From Nonomuraea polychroma (GTDB taxonomy: Bacteria > Actinomycetota > Actinomycetes > Streptosporangiales > Streptosporangiaceae), in contig NZ_SAUN01000001.1 of the NCBI RefSeq assembly GCF_004011505.1, positions 11,063,501 through 11,127,500 on the forward strand: a DNA stretch of 64,000 bases. Direction: 5' to 3'. The notes under the pieces were generated by a model. The model was not told where the DNA came from and did no database searches. It worked only from the letters and a program-made list of their open reading frames with translations. Positions 40,086-48,656 of the stretch are shown in pieces; within the stretch, counting starts at the first letter, position 1, and every line of letters begins with the position of its first letter. Made by a program: the position numbers and the translations under genes.

Positions 40086-41384
40086 TTAGTTGAGCACTTC
40101 GCTCTTGACGCGCTCGTTCATCGACTTGATGCCGTCGGCGACCGACTTGTCGCCGACCATGATGAGCTCGTGCTCTTCCTTGAGGATGGTGTCGATGTCG
40201 GAGGTGTTCTCGCTGACCGGCATCTCCAGATTGACCTTGTCCGGCTCGAACGCCTTCTTGGACACCTCGTCAGTGGGCATGCCGTCGAGCGCGAAGTAGG
40301 CGCTGGTGATCTCCGGGCTCTGCAGCGCCGGCACCACGCCCACCTTGCTGATCGCCTCGGCGCCCGCCTTGCTCGCGGCGAACTGCACGAACTTCTTGGC
40401 CGCGTCGGCGTGCTCGGCCTTCTTGTTGACGGCGAAGGCGGTCGGCGAGCCGAACGTCGTCACACCCGAACCGCCCGGGCGCTGCGGCATCGGGGCCAGC
40501 GCCCAGTCGACGTCGGTCTTGCCGCTCTTCTTGGCCTCCATGAGGGCGGCGATGTACCAGGTGCCCATGGGCAGCATGGCCGTGGCACCGGTCTCGAACA
40601 TCGTCTTGTAGTCCGACTTCTGCGCCATCGCGGTGCCGAAGTCGAGGGTCGCGCCGGCCTTCTGCAGCCCGAGCGCCACGTTGTACTGGTCAGTGAAGAA
40701 GGAGTACTCGCCGCTGAGCTGGTCGCCGCCCGTCTGGGCCGCGGAGATGGCCTGCACCACGGAGCGCCAGGTGTGGTGGTAGGTGCCGTAGACCTTCTTG
40801 CCGCCCTCGTCTTTGGTGAGCTGCTGCGCGAGCTTGGCGTACTCGTCCCAGGTCAGGGTCTCGGGGGCCTTGACGCCGGCCTTGTCGAGGTACGTCTTGT
40901 TGTAGTAGAGCAGCCAGAAGTCCTGCCGGTACGGCAGCGCGAAGTACTTGCCGCTGACGTCGAAGGCGTCCAGGCCGGCCAGCTTCGCGGCGTCGCCCGA
41001 CTTCGCCAGGTCGGTGATCTCCTGGAGCTGCCCGCGGCTGGAGTAACGCGAGTAGTCGGTGACGTTCTTCATCGTGATCACGTCGCTCTTGTCACCACCC
41101 GCGAGCATCGTGGTGACCTTCTCGGCGTAGTCGTCGGCGAGGATGTCCACCGGCTTGATCTTGATGCCGGGGTTCGCCGCCTCGAACGCGTCGAAGAGCG
41201 CCTTGAACTCGGGGGTCTTGGCCATGTTCCACACCGTGACCGACAGCGTGACGTTTCCGTCGCCGCCGGCCGCGGGTTCGGCGGACCCGCCGCAGGCGGT
41301 CACGGCGAGCGAGAGCGCGGCCGCGGTGGCCAGGGCCTTCACCAGGGGGTGGCGCACCCTTGCTGGCGTGTTCGAAGCGGTCAT
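40086..41384 (-). CDS. sugar ABC transporter substrate-binding lipoprotein
   Basis: The 432-residue protein has a lipoprotein signal peptide with lipobox LAVTACGG (cysteine about residue 31). The mature part is a type-1 extracellular solute-binding protein (VTLSVTVWNMAKTPEFKALF, YALPY-like KYFALPYRQDFWLLYYNK, and MLPMGTWYIAAL). It captures a sugar or oligosaccharide outside the membrane and delivers it to the two permeases downstream. The lyase-like neighbours suggest an oligosaccharide with uronic acid. Confidence 0.94.
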   Translation of the reverse strand: MTASNTPARVRHPLVKALATAAALSLAVTACGGSAEPAAGGDGNVTLSVTVWNMAKTPEFKALFDAFEAANPGIKIKPVDILADDYAEKVTTMLAGGDKSDVITMKNVTDYSRYSSRGQLQEITDLAKSGDAAKLAGLDAFDVSGKYFALPYRQDFWLLYYNKTYLDKAGVKAPETLTWDEYAKLAQQLTKDEGGKKVYGTYHHTWRSVVQAISAAQTGGDQLSGEYSFFTDQYNVALGLQKAGATLDFGTAMAQKSDYKTMFETGATAMLPMGTWYIAALMEAKKSGKTDVDWALAPMPQRPGGSGVTTFGSPTAFAVNKKAEHADAAKKFVQFAASKAGAEAISKVGVVPALQSPEITSAYFALDGMPTDEVSKKAFEPDKVNLEMPVSENTSDIDTILKEEHELIMVGDKSVADGIKSMNERVKSEVLN

Positions 41385-41421
41385 TGCTCCGGTCTCCTTT
41401 CATTTGAGCCGGTCTCAGGGC

Positions 41422-42429
41422 TCAGGCGCTCACCATGAAGTCGTCGGGGGTCACGGCCGCGCGGGGCGGCTGACCGGACAGGTAGCGTTCGAGCTCGTCG
41501 AGCGCGCTCTCACTCATGCGCCGGGTCTCCGATCCCAGAGATCCGGCGATGTGGGGGGTGATCATGACGTTGGGCAGGTCGTACAGCAGTGAGGAAGAGG
41601 GCAGCGGCTCCGGCTCGGTGACGTCGAGGATCGCGTCGAGCCGGCCCTGGACGCACTCCCGTTCCAGAGCCGCGGTGTCCAGGACGGCGCCGCGCGCGGT
41701 GTTGATGACGGTCGTCCCGTCACGCAGCAGGGCGAGCTCGGGCGCCCCGATGAGGTGGTGCGTGGACGGCAGCGCCGGGACGTGCAGCGTGAGCACGTCG
41801 CAACGCGGCAGCAGTTCGGGCAGCGGGACCAGCCGGGCGCCCAGCGCTCGCACCGCGGCCGGGTCGGCGTAGGGGTCGGCGACGAGGACGTCCACCTCGA
41901 GGCTGCGGAGCCGGTCGACGACCCGGCGTCCGACCCGGGAGAAGCCGACGACGCCGATGGTGCGCCCGCGGTTGGTCAGCTCGCCGCGGCTGGAGCCGAA
42001 GGACCAGTCCGCACGGAACCTGCGGGCGTCCTGGGCGAGGAACGGGGCCTTCTTCCCGGCGAAGATGACCGCCGCCAGGGTGAACTCGGCCACCGGGATC
42101 GCGTTCTCGTCGGCGGCGTTGGTGACGAGGATCCCGCGCCGCCAGACCTCGTCGGTGACGAACGTGCGTACCGTTCCCGCGCAGTGGAAGATCGCTCGCA
42201 GCCGCGGCGCGTCGGCCAGCCGCTCGGTCGTCAGCGGCGGGCAGCCCCATGAAGTCACCAGCACCTCGACCTCGCGCAGCCTGCGGCGCACGGAGGGTGC
42301 GTCGAGGTCGGTGGTCACGATCGGATCGCCCACCTCGACCAGATCATGCAACCGGCGAAGCTGCGGCTCCTGGAACTGCACGCTGAACTTCGCGGGGTCC
42401 ATGACCAGCAGGGCAGGGGGTCGTCTCAC
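41422..42429 (-). CDS. D-isomer-specific 2-hydroxyacid dehydrogenase
   Basis: The 335-residue protein (GTG 42429) has the NAD motif TIGVVGFSRVGRRVVDRLR, the catalytic arginine in INTARGAVLD, glutamate in DVTEPEPLP and histidine in ITPHIAGSLG. It reduces or oxidises 2-oxo/2-hydroxy acids. As first gene of the sugar-import operon it may process a keto-acid from sugar or uronate breakdown. An AAGCGCTT palindrome lies 19 bases upstream of its start. Confidence 0.9.
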   Translation of the reverse strand: MRRPPALLVMDPAKFSVQFQEPQLRRLHDLVEVGDPIVTTDLDAPSVRRRLREVEVLVTSWGCPPLTTERLADAPRLRAIFHCAGTVRTFVTDEVWRRGILVTNAADENAIPVAEFTLAAVIFAGKKAPFLAQDARRFRADWSFGSSRGELTNRGRTIGVVGFSRVGRRVVDRLRSLEVDVLVADPYADPAAVRALGARLVPLPELLPRCDVLTLHVPALPSTHHLIGAPELALLRDGTTVINTARGAVLDTAALERECVQGRLDAILDVTEPEPLPSSSLLYDLPNVMITPHIAGSLGSETRRMSESALDELERYLSGQPPRAAVTPDDFMVSA

Positions 42430-42447
42430 TAGCGTCCCTTCGGCGGC

Positions 42448-42455
42448 AAGCGCTT
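42448..42455. promoter_or_regulatory. LacI-type operator-like palindrome
   Basis: AAGCGCTT at 42448-42455, in the context GGCAAGCGCTTACC, matches the central element of many LacI-family operators. It lies just upstream of the hydroxyacid dehydrogenase start, between it and the phased GATC repeats. It suggests a second, LacI-type control of the import operon. Confidence 0.5.
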
Positions 42456-42466
42456 ACCAGTGCCGC

Positions 42467-42632
42467 TGATCATGTCTGATCGTTACAATCACGTCAATAC
42501 CCGGTTAATCAGAACGATCACGTTATCTGATCGATATTGATCGCTCTCGTACGAAAACGAATAGTGTGTCGTCTTGACGTGGGACGAAACGTTCGCGTTG
42601 ACTCCCGGGACACACGTGCGCGATCACGATCA
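42467..42632. promoter_or_regulatory. 10-bp-phased TGATCG repeats in the divergent promoter of the glycan locus
   Basis: TGATCA (42467) and TGATCG (42477) are 10 bp apart; CGATCA (42515) follows; TGATCG (42528) and TGATCG (42538) are again 10 bp apart; CGATCACGATCA lies at 42621-42632. Spacing by one helical turn fits a DeoR-type HTH protein binding direct repeats. The region separates the import operon (minus) from the DUF2264 gene (plus). The hybrid DeoR-LacI regulator of the same locus is the likely binder. Confidence 0.6.
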
Positions 42633-42641
42633 GGAGGATCC

Positions 42642-44576
42642 ATGCTCATGCTGCGGGAGTTCGACGACCGGCGGCTCTCGCCCTACACCGGATGGACCCG
42701 TGACCACTGGGCGGCGCTCGCCGATCATCTCCTCCTGTCCGCCCGGCGCTACGCCTCGGCCTCACACGCGCGCATCTCCTTCCCCGGCCCGCCGGGCGGA
42801 TATGGCGCCGACGTCGACGCGCTGGAAGGGTTCGCGCGGACGTTCCTGGCCGCCGGATTCCGGGTGGCGGGGGAGCACGGGCGTGATCCGCTGGGCCTGA
42901 TGGAGTGGTACGCGCAGGGCCTCGCCACCGGGACGGACCCGCGCTCGCCCGAGCGCTGGGTGCGCCTCGACGAGCACGGCCAGGCGAAGGTGGAGGCCGC
43001 GTCCCTCGCGCTGGTGCTGCACCTGACGAGGCCGTGGTTGTGGGACCGGCTCGATCCGATCGTGCAGGAGCAGATCGTCGACTACCTCGCGCCCGCGGTC
43101 GGCGGCGACTACCCGCCGATCAACTGGATCTGGTTCCAGATCGTGGTCGAGCAGTTCCTCGCCTCCGTCGGCGGCCCCTTCGAACGCAAGGACATCGAGG
43201 ACGGGCTCGCGTTCACCGACGGCTTCGCCAGGGAGAACGGCTGGTACGCCGACGGCGCCGAACGCGCCTACGACCACTACGCCGGCTGGGCGCTGCAGTT
43301 CTACCCGGTGATGTGGAGCGAGATGGCCGCCGGGGACCCGGCGGCGGACTCACGGCGACCGCTCTACCTGGACCGGCTCGAACGCTACCTGCATGACGCC
43401 GTCCACCTCGTCGGCGCCGACGGATCCCCCCTTGTCCAGGGGCGCAGCCTGACCTACCGGTTCGCCGCCGCCACCCAGTTCTGGACCGGCGCCCGCGCCG
43501 GGACGGCGACGCCCGCCCCCGGGTTGTTGCGGCGCGCCGCCTCCGGCATCGCCCGCCACTTCACCGAACACGGGGCGCCGGACGAGGACGGGGTCCTGAC
43601 GCTGGGCTGGCATGGAGCCTGGCGCCCGATAGCCCAGTCCTACTCCGGGCCCGGCTCGCCGTACTGGGCCGCCAAGGGCTTCTTCGGCCTGTCCCTGCCC
43701 GCCGACCATCCGGTGTGGACGGCCGTCGAGGAGCCGCTGCCGGTGGAGTCCGGCGACTACCACCGCGTCGTGCGCGCGCCCGGCTGGTTGGTCAGCGGCA
43801 CCCGATCCGACGGTGTCGTACGCGTGATCAACCACGGCACCGATCACTCCCATCCCGGGACGCACCTGACCGACTCGCCCTTGTACGCGCGGCTGGGCTA
43901 CTCGACCGCCACCTCGCCCGTGCTCGCCGGTGAGCACGCCGCCGATCCCCTCGACCAGTCGGTCGTGCTCCTGGACGAGCACGGACGGCCGAGCCACCGC
44001 ACCGGATTCGAGACGCTCCTCCTCGACCGCCTTCCCTCGGGCACGATGATCGGGGCCTCGCGCTGGCAGGCCCACTGGGTCACCCCGGAGGGCGACGACC
44101 GCGGGGACCACGGTTACGGGCGGCCGGGGACGGTGCACCTCGGGCCCTGGATGGAGCTGATCTCCGCCGTGCGCGGCCCTTGGGAGCTGCGGCTGATCCG
44201 GGTGCCGGCCACGGAACTGGAGCGCGGTCCGCTGCGCATCGGCGGATGGCCGCTCCCCGCCGCCGAGCCGGTCCGGACCGGCACGGCAGCCGTGTCGAAC
44301 GGCACCATGTGCTCCCAGGTCATCGGGCTGGACCTGGGCGGCGTGGTCAGCGCCGGGGACTCCGCGCCGCTCGGCCCCTGGACGCTCGTCCCCTGGCGCG
44401 CCACCACGGGGCCGGCGCGGCCGGACACGTGGTACGACGTGGCGGTGTTCCTCGGCGCGCAGGAGCCGGGCCGGCCGCCGGTCCTGTCCTGGGACGGCCC
44501 GGCGCTCGCCCGCGTGACGTGGCCGGACGGGACGGCCGACCTCCTGGACCCGTCCGCCGCGCTCCGCGTGCCGTGA
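42642..44576 (+). CDS. DUF2264 protein, probable glycan-degrading enzyme
   Basis: ATG 42642 follows CAGGAGGATC, giving 644 residues. The N-terminal region up to about 380 is an alpha/alpha-toroid with the DUF2264 hallmarks (DYPPINWIWFQIVVEQFLAS, WYADGAERAYDHYAGWALQF, GRSLTYRFAAATQFW) and the C-terminal half is beta-rich. No signal peptide is present, so it acts in the cytoplasm on imported oligosaccharide. From memory, some DUF2264 proteins have been characterised as beta-glucuronidases (CAZy GH154); that fits the lyase and importer around it but I cannot check similarity here. Confidence 0.82.
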   Translation: MLMLREFDDRRLSPYTGWTRDHWAALADHLLLSARRYASASHARISFPGPPGGYGADVDALEGFARTFLAAGFRVAGEHGRDPLGLMEWYAQGLATGTDPRSPERWVRLDEHGQAKVEAASLALVLHLTRPWLWDRLDPIVQEQIVDYLAPAVGGDYPPINWIWFQIVVEQFLASVGGPFERKDIEDGLAFTDGFARENGWYADGAERAYDHYAGWALQFYPVMWSEMAAGDPAADSRRPLYLDRLERYLHDAVHLVGADGSPLVQGRSLTYRFAAATQFWTGARAGTATPAPGLLRRAASGIARHFTEHGAPDEDGVLTLGWHGAWRPIAQSYSGPGSPYWAAKGFFGLSLPADHPVWTAVEEPLPVESGDYHRVVRAPGWLVSGTRSDGVVRVINHGTDHSHPGTHLTDSPLYARLGYSTATSPVLAGEHAADPLDQSVVLLDEHGRPSHRTGFETLLLDRLPSGTMIGASRWQAHWVTPEGDDRGDHGYGRPGTVHLGPWMELISAVRGPWELRLIRVPATELERGPLRIGGWPLPAAEPVRTGTAAVSNGTMCSQVIGLDLGGVVSAGDSAPLGPWTLVPWRATTGPARPDTWYDVAVFLGAQEPGRPPVLSWDGPALARVTWPDGTADLLDPSAALRVP

Positions 44577-44626
44577 CCGAGTGCTCGATCAGGCGCGGTC
44601 CGCGCGTGACGCCGCCCACGACGCCC

Positions 44627-45757
44627 TCATGACGCCGAGGACGAGCGCACGATCAGGCGCGGCTCGATGACGATGCGGTGGGTGGGCCGCTCCGGGTCCG
44701 GGTCCGTCAGCCGCGCCGCGAGCAGCCCGAACGCCGCCCGCCCGATCGCCGTCTTGGGCGGGCGGACGGCGGTCAGCGGCGGCTCGCACAGCTCGGCCAC
44801 CTCGTCGTCGTAGGTGACGACCGCGAGATCGCCGGGCACCCGGATGCCGCGTTCCTGGCAACGTTCGACCAGATCGATCGCCTCCGGATCCGAGTGCACG
44901 AGCAGCGCCGTCGTCCCGGAGGCGACGCACCGCTCGATCAGGCTCTCGACCGTCTTGGGCCACTCGGGAGCCCACTGATCGACCGTCCTGATGTCCAGCG
45001 AGTCGTCCAGCGGGAGGCCGAACTCCTCGCACGCCTGCCGCCAGCCGCGCCGCAGGTGCGGGCTCGTCGGGCTCGGGATGGTGGTGACCAGTCCGATCCG
45101 CCGGTGACCGAGCTCGACCAGGTGCCGTACGGCCATTGCGGCCCCGAGCTCGTGATCGCTGACGACCGACTCCATGGCCTCGTGGTAGGGGCCGGAGGCG
45201 GCGGTGCGCTCGATGAGCACCATGGGCATGTCGGCGTCCTGCAACCACCGCACCAGCTCCGCCCCTTCGTCGCCGGTCGTGGTGGGCGCGACGAGGAGCC
45301 CGTCCACGCCCACCGCCTCGACCAGCCGGGACAGGTGGCGGCGCTCGTCGGTGGCGCGGTAGGTGGCGCCACGCAGGACGAGCCGCGCACCGGCGGCCGC
45401 GGCGGCCTCCCGGACGCCGCGGATCACGTCGGGCCAGTAATAGTTCAACGAAGGCACCACCATGCCGATCGTGATCTGCGGCCCCTCCGCGTCGGTTGCC
45501 TCCGGTGTGTCCTCCGGTTCGGCGGCTCCGGCGAGCGCCTCGGCCACCGGCCCGTCGTGGAGCACGGCCCCACCGCGGACCCGGCGGATCAGCCCTTGGG
45601 ACGAGAGCAGCGCGATGTCGCGCCGGATGGTGATGGCCGAGACGTCCAGCTCGGTCGCCAGTTCGTTGACGCGTACGACACCGCGCCGGCGCAGCAACTC
45701 CACCATCTGGGCGCGGCGCTCGTCCGGCAGCGCGCCGGGCGCATCGGACACGGTCAT
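44627..45757 (-). CDS. hybrid regulator: DeoR-type HTH with LacI/PBP1-type ligand domain
   Basis: ATG 45757 overlaps the stop of the heparinase-like gene (ATGA); 376 residues. Residues 12-70 are a DeoR winged helix (ERRAQMVELLRRRGVVRVNE, LDVSAITIRRDIALLSSQGL, IRRVRGGAVL). From about 90 a LacI-type periplasmic-binding fold follows (TIGMVVPSLNYYWPDVIRGV, HLVELGHRRIGLVTT, DLAVVTYDDEVAELCEPPLT). DeoR proteins usually carry a sugar-phosphate isomerase-like domain, so this is a swapped architecture known from some actinobacteria and planctomycetes. It probably senses a sugar released by the locus. Confidence 0.88.
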   Translation of the reverse strand: MTVSDAPGALPDERRAQMVELLRRRGVVRVNELATELDVSAITIRRDIALLSSQGLIRRVRGGAVLHDGPVAEALAGAAEPEDTPEATDAEGPQITIGMVVPSLNYYWPDVIRGVREAAAAAGARLVLRGATYRATDERRHLSRLVEAVGVDGLLVAPTTTGDEGAELVRWLQDADMPMVLIERTAASGPYHEAMESVVSDHELGAAMAVRHLVELGHRRIGLVTTIPSPTSPHLRRGWRQACEEFGLPLDDSLDIRTVDQWAPEWPKTVESLIERCVASGTTALLVHSDPEAIDLVERCQERGIRVPGDLAVVTYDDEVAELCEPPLTAVRPPKTAIGRAAFGLLAARLTDPDPERPTHRIVIEPRLIVRSSSAS

Positions 45758-47700
45758 TCCCCCACCCCCACTCGGACCTCGATGGCGCCCCGCGCCGTGC
45801 CGGGCAGGCGCAGCTCCAGCCTGGTCAGCTGCTCGCCCCACACCTCGGAGAGCATGGGATCCGCCAGCCGGCGCACCGTGAACGCGGCTGTCGCGACCCC
45901 AGGGTCCCACGCGACGCGCACCGCCCGCGCGCCGTGTGGCGGCCGGACGACGACCTGGCCGGCGGAGGGTTGATTCACCTGCCCGTTCACCAGGAAATGC
46001 AGCACGCTCGGGGCGCCGTCGCCGGTGAAGGCCCAGGCGTCCCCGATCGTCACGTGTGACGCGTGCCGATCCAGCGCCGCCGTCCGCCACCACCGCTCGA
46101 GCTCCGGTACGGGGTAGGCGGCGGCCAGGTCCATCCGCACCTCGAACCGGCCCGGCTCGTCCACCACCTCGACGTCACGGGCCCGGAACCCGTGCCCCTG
46201 CCCCTGCGGGGCGCCGCGTACCTCGGGAACGTTGTGCCAGCTGCTCTGCATCGTCCAGATCGCGTAGCGGTCCGGCCCGAACGTCTGCGCCGTGTACGTC
46301 GGCCGACCCGCGTCGACCAGCACGGGAACCCCGTCCACGGCGACGACGACGGACCCGACGTCATTGTGGTTGTGGTGCTCTCCGTTGTGCCCGCCCTTGA
46401 CCGCGAGCGCGAGGCCGTGCGCCGTCCCAGTCGCCGTACGTGCGAGTCCGACCTGCGTCCCGGACAACCAGACCCCGGCGATGAGAGGCGGATCGCCGCG
46501 CCCCGCGGCCTGCCACTCGACGTCGGCCAGCTCGCAGAGCGCCCGCCCGAGCTCGGCGCAAGGGGAGATCGTGGCCGCACGCTGCGACTCCGCGTGCCGG
46601 CGGGCGTCGTGCTCGCCGAGCCGGCGAGCCCAGCGGTGCGGCACCTGCCACGGCTGCTCGGCCGGCGGCCGAGCCCGCGCGTCGGCCAGGTTCAGATACC
46701 ACGGCCCGCCCAGATGCATCCGGTGCGGGAACCGTACCGTCTCCCGCACGACCGGCACCTCCGCGGCGTCGAGCAGTCCCGACGTGGCGTGCGCCAGGAC
46801 GTCGAGCGCCTCGATCGCCCGGCAGGCCCCGTTCCACCAGTACTCGTAGCCCTCGTCGACGGAGCCGTCCGCCGGCAGCGCCGCGAGGTAACGATCGAGG
46901 CCCGCCACTGCCCAGGCGACCTGGTGCGCCCGCTCCGGGCCCGGCTCGGCCAGGCGCAGCGCGGCGACGAGCACGTTGCCGCAGATCCACGGGCACCAGT
47001 TGTGCACGTCGCCGTCCAGCCCCAGCCAGTGCCAGTCGCGCCGCCGGACGAACGGGTCGAGCACCCGCACGCGCACCTCGGACCGGATGCGCTCCCGCAA
47101 GCCCGGGTAACGTTCGGCCAGCCGGTCCCCGAGCACCTGGTCGGCCCACGCCAGCTGGGCGGCGACATCAGCGGCCCCCAGGTCGAGGCAGGGGGTCGCC
47201 ACATCGGGGAGAACGGTCCCGCGGGGCCGGCAGGTGTCCTCGTGCGCCGGCCAGCACCACGAGCTCTGCTCGCACAGCTGCACGATCCCGTCCGCGGCCT
47301 CGTCCAGCCAGCCCTGCTCACGGCCGATCGTTTCGCCGCTCGCCACGGCCGCCATGAGCACAGCCCGGGTCAGCCGGTCCTGGCGCTGGAACACCTGGCT
47401 CTCGTAGCCGGTGCGGTTGCCGTCACGGAAGTAACGCGCGTACTGCGAGGCCAGCGGCTGCGGCCATGGTGTGCCCAGCTCCGCCTCCGCCCGCTCCCGC
47501 ACGGCGACCAGGATGCCGGACGTCGCGACCCGATCCCAGGAAGAATGCCCGGCGCCAGGCACCGGCAAGGCCGCTTCAGGTGGCAGCAAGCTCCGGACCA
47601 GAGCCTCCGGCGACATCGCGGTCCCCCAGACGACACCCAGAGGACCGACGGCCCCATCCTCCCGGCTGCTCTCGGTCCGGTCGGTTGCACTCTTCGTCAT
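45754..47700 (-). CDS. heparinase II/III-family protein (polysaccharide lyase-like)
   Basis: ATG 47700 has GCGAGGAGGACC in front; the frame is open further upstream but through the operator region. The 648-residue protein has a helical N-terminal toroid (WPQPLASQYARYFRDGNRTG, DGDVHNWCPWICGNVLVAAL) and a C-terminal beta-sandwich with the Hepar_II_III motif KGGHNGEHHNHNDVGSVVVA. Family members cleave uronic-acid-containing polysaccharides or oligosaccharides such as heparin, alginate or related glycans by beta-elimination. No signal peptide is seen, so the substrate is probably imported first. It is coupled to the regulator gene. Confidence 0.88.
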   Translation of the reverse strand: MTKSATDRTESSREDGAVGPLGVVWGTAMSPEALVRSLLPPEAALPVPGAGHSSWDRVATSGILVAVRERAEAELGTPWPQPLASQYARYFRDGNRTGYESQVFQRQDRLTRAVLMAAVASGETIGREQGWLDEAADGIVQLCEQSSWCWPAHEDTCRPRGTVLPDVATPCLDLGAADVAAQLAWADQVLGDRLAERYPGLRERIRSEVRVRVLDPFVRRRDWHWLGLDGDVHNWCPWICGNVLVAALRLAEPGPERAHQVAWAVAGLDRYLAALPADGSVDEGYEYWWNGACRAIEALDVLAHATSGLLDAAEVPVVRETVRFPHRMHLGGPWYLNLADARARPPAEQPWQVPHRWARRLGEHDARRHAESQRAATISPCAELGRALCELADVEWQAAGRGDPPLIAGVWLSGTQVGLARTATGTAHGLALAVKGGHNGEHHNHNDVGSVVVAVDGVPVLVDAGRPTYTAQTFGPDRYAIWTMQSSWHNVPEVRGAPQGQGHGFRARDVEVVDEPGRFEVRMDLAAAYPVPELERWWRTAALDRHASHVTIGDAWAFTGDGAPSVLHFLVNGQVNQPSAGQVVVRPPHGARAVRVAWDPGVATAAFTVRRLADPMLSEVWGEQLTRLELRLPGTARGAIEVRVGVGE

Positions 47701-47716
47701 GGTCCTCCTCGCGACG

Positions 47717-47773
47717 CCCCCATAGTAGCGATCGAAAGTGATCGAAGTTGAATCAAATCGGTTTCTATGGGGG
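47717..47773. promoter_or_regulatory. operator region of the heparinase-regulator operon
   Basis: CCCCCATAG (47717-47725) and CTATGGGGG (47765-47773) are perfect 9-bp inverted arms. Between them GATCGAA (47730), GATCGAA (47740) and GAATCAA (47750) recur every 10 bp. A further TGATCGG lies at 47778. The GATCGA repeats are the same kind as in the promoter at 42467-42543. On the minus strand this is the promoter region of the heparinase gene, whose start is at 47700. Confidence 0.65.
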
Positions 47774-47870
47774 TAATTGATCGGCCCCGCTGTCCCGCCA
47801 CCCCCAGGAGGCCGCGTTTGCCACCATGACCTGGGGTAGCCCAACAGTGAAGGGCCAGGAGGTGAGATCC

Positions 47871-48125
47871 ATGGCCGGCAAGGAATGGTCCATTCAAATC
47901 GACATCGCCGAGTCCGGAGACCTAGCCACCGCGTACGTCACTTTGACCAGCCCGGCCGACGTACGGTTGACCGGCTGCGGTGAAGCCCACCGCAACCCGG
48001 CCGACCCGCCCGCCCCGCGGATCGGCGAAGAGCTGGCCGTCGGTCGCGCGTTGATCGATCTGACCGGCAAGCTACTGGGAGTGGCGACCAACGACGTCCG
48101 CGAGAACGTCCGGTCGGCACACTGA
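47871..48125 (+). CDS. DUF1876 family protein
   Basis: ATG 47871 with CAGGAGGTGAG upstream starts an 84-residue protein. It reads KEWSIQIDIAESGDLATAYV and continues with RLTGCGEAHRNPADPP and IGEELAVGRALIDL, which is the DUF1876 pattern of a double-stranded RNA-binding-like fold. The function is unknown. It is often found as a single gene in actinobacteria. Confidence 0.9.
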   Translation: MAGKEWSIQIDIAESGDLATAYVTLTSPADVRLTGCGEAHRNPADPPAPRIGEELAVGRALIDLTGKLLGVATNDVRENVRSAH

Positions 48126-48139
48126 CCGGAGGAGGGCCG

Positions 48140-48450
48140 TCAGGGTGCCAGCAGGGCGTGGGACAGCTGATCGGCGCTCCGGCTTCCACTGCGCCGTGGT
48201 CCATCGGCATTCGCGGGCCATCACCAGAAACAGATCCGGCGACAGTAGCCCGACGGTGATGTCGGTGGCTCGCCTGCTGGTCAGGCCGGGTCGCAGGGCC
48301 TGGAGGCGGTCCAGGATGGCGACGAACTCCCCGTGAGCGGTGTGCCGCTGCTCGCTGTTGGTGGCCCATTGGGCGGCCATGTCCGAGTCGCCGGCCGCGG
48401 CGTCGCGGACCACGGCGTCGGTCCACCGCCTGGCACCACGTCCTGACCGC
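48140..48450 (-). pseudogene. C-terminal relic of a TetR-family regulator
   Basis: The minus frame reads MAAQWATNSEQRHTAHGEFV and SPDLFLVMARECRWTTAQWK, the ligand-domain end of a TetR protein. The natural ending QLSHALLAP with a stop at 48140 is in a different frame, so a frameshift lies near 48170. The HTH half is absent. It lies next to the sigma-factor gene. Confidence 0.65.
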
Positions 48451-48656
48451 TGACGTACCGCACCAGCCCAGGCGTGCACATCGCTCCCCGCCCATGCCGG
48501 CACCGGCACGTTCGCCACCGCCGGCACGTGCCAGGTCGAGTTCGGCGCGGAACTCCTCTACCCCGCCGAGCCCGGCGTGGCCGACGACGCCACGAAGGCC
48601 TCCGAGTAGCGACCGCTGAGTCGTCGCCACCGGGTCGTGTACGCCATGATGGGGTC
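48451..48656. other. gap with a possible plus-strand gene end
   Basis: A plus frame ends TCQVEFGAELLYPAEPG plus VADDATKASE with a stop at 48607-48609 and looks like the C-terminus of a lost gene. There is no plausible start. The bases before 48657 may contain the sigma-factor promoter, with CATGAT at 48645-48650 as a possible -10. Confidence 0.3.
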
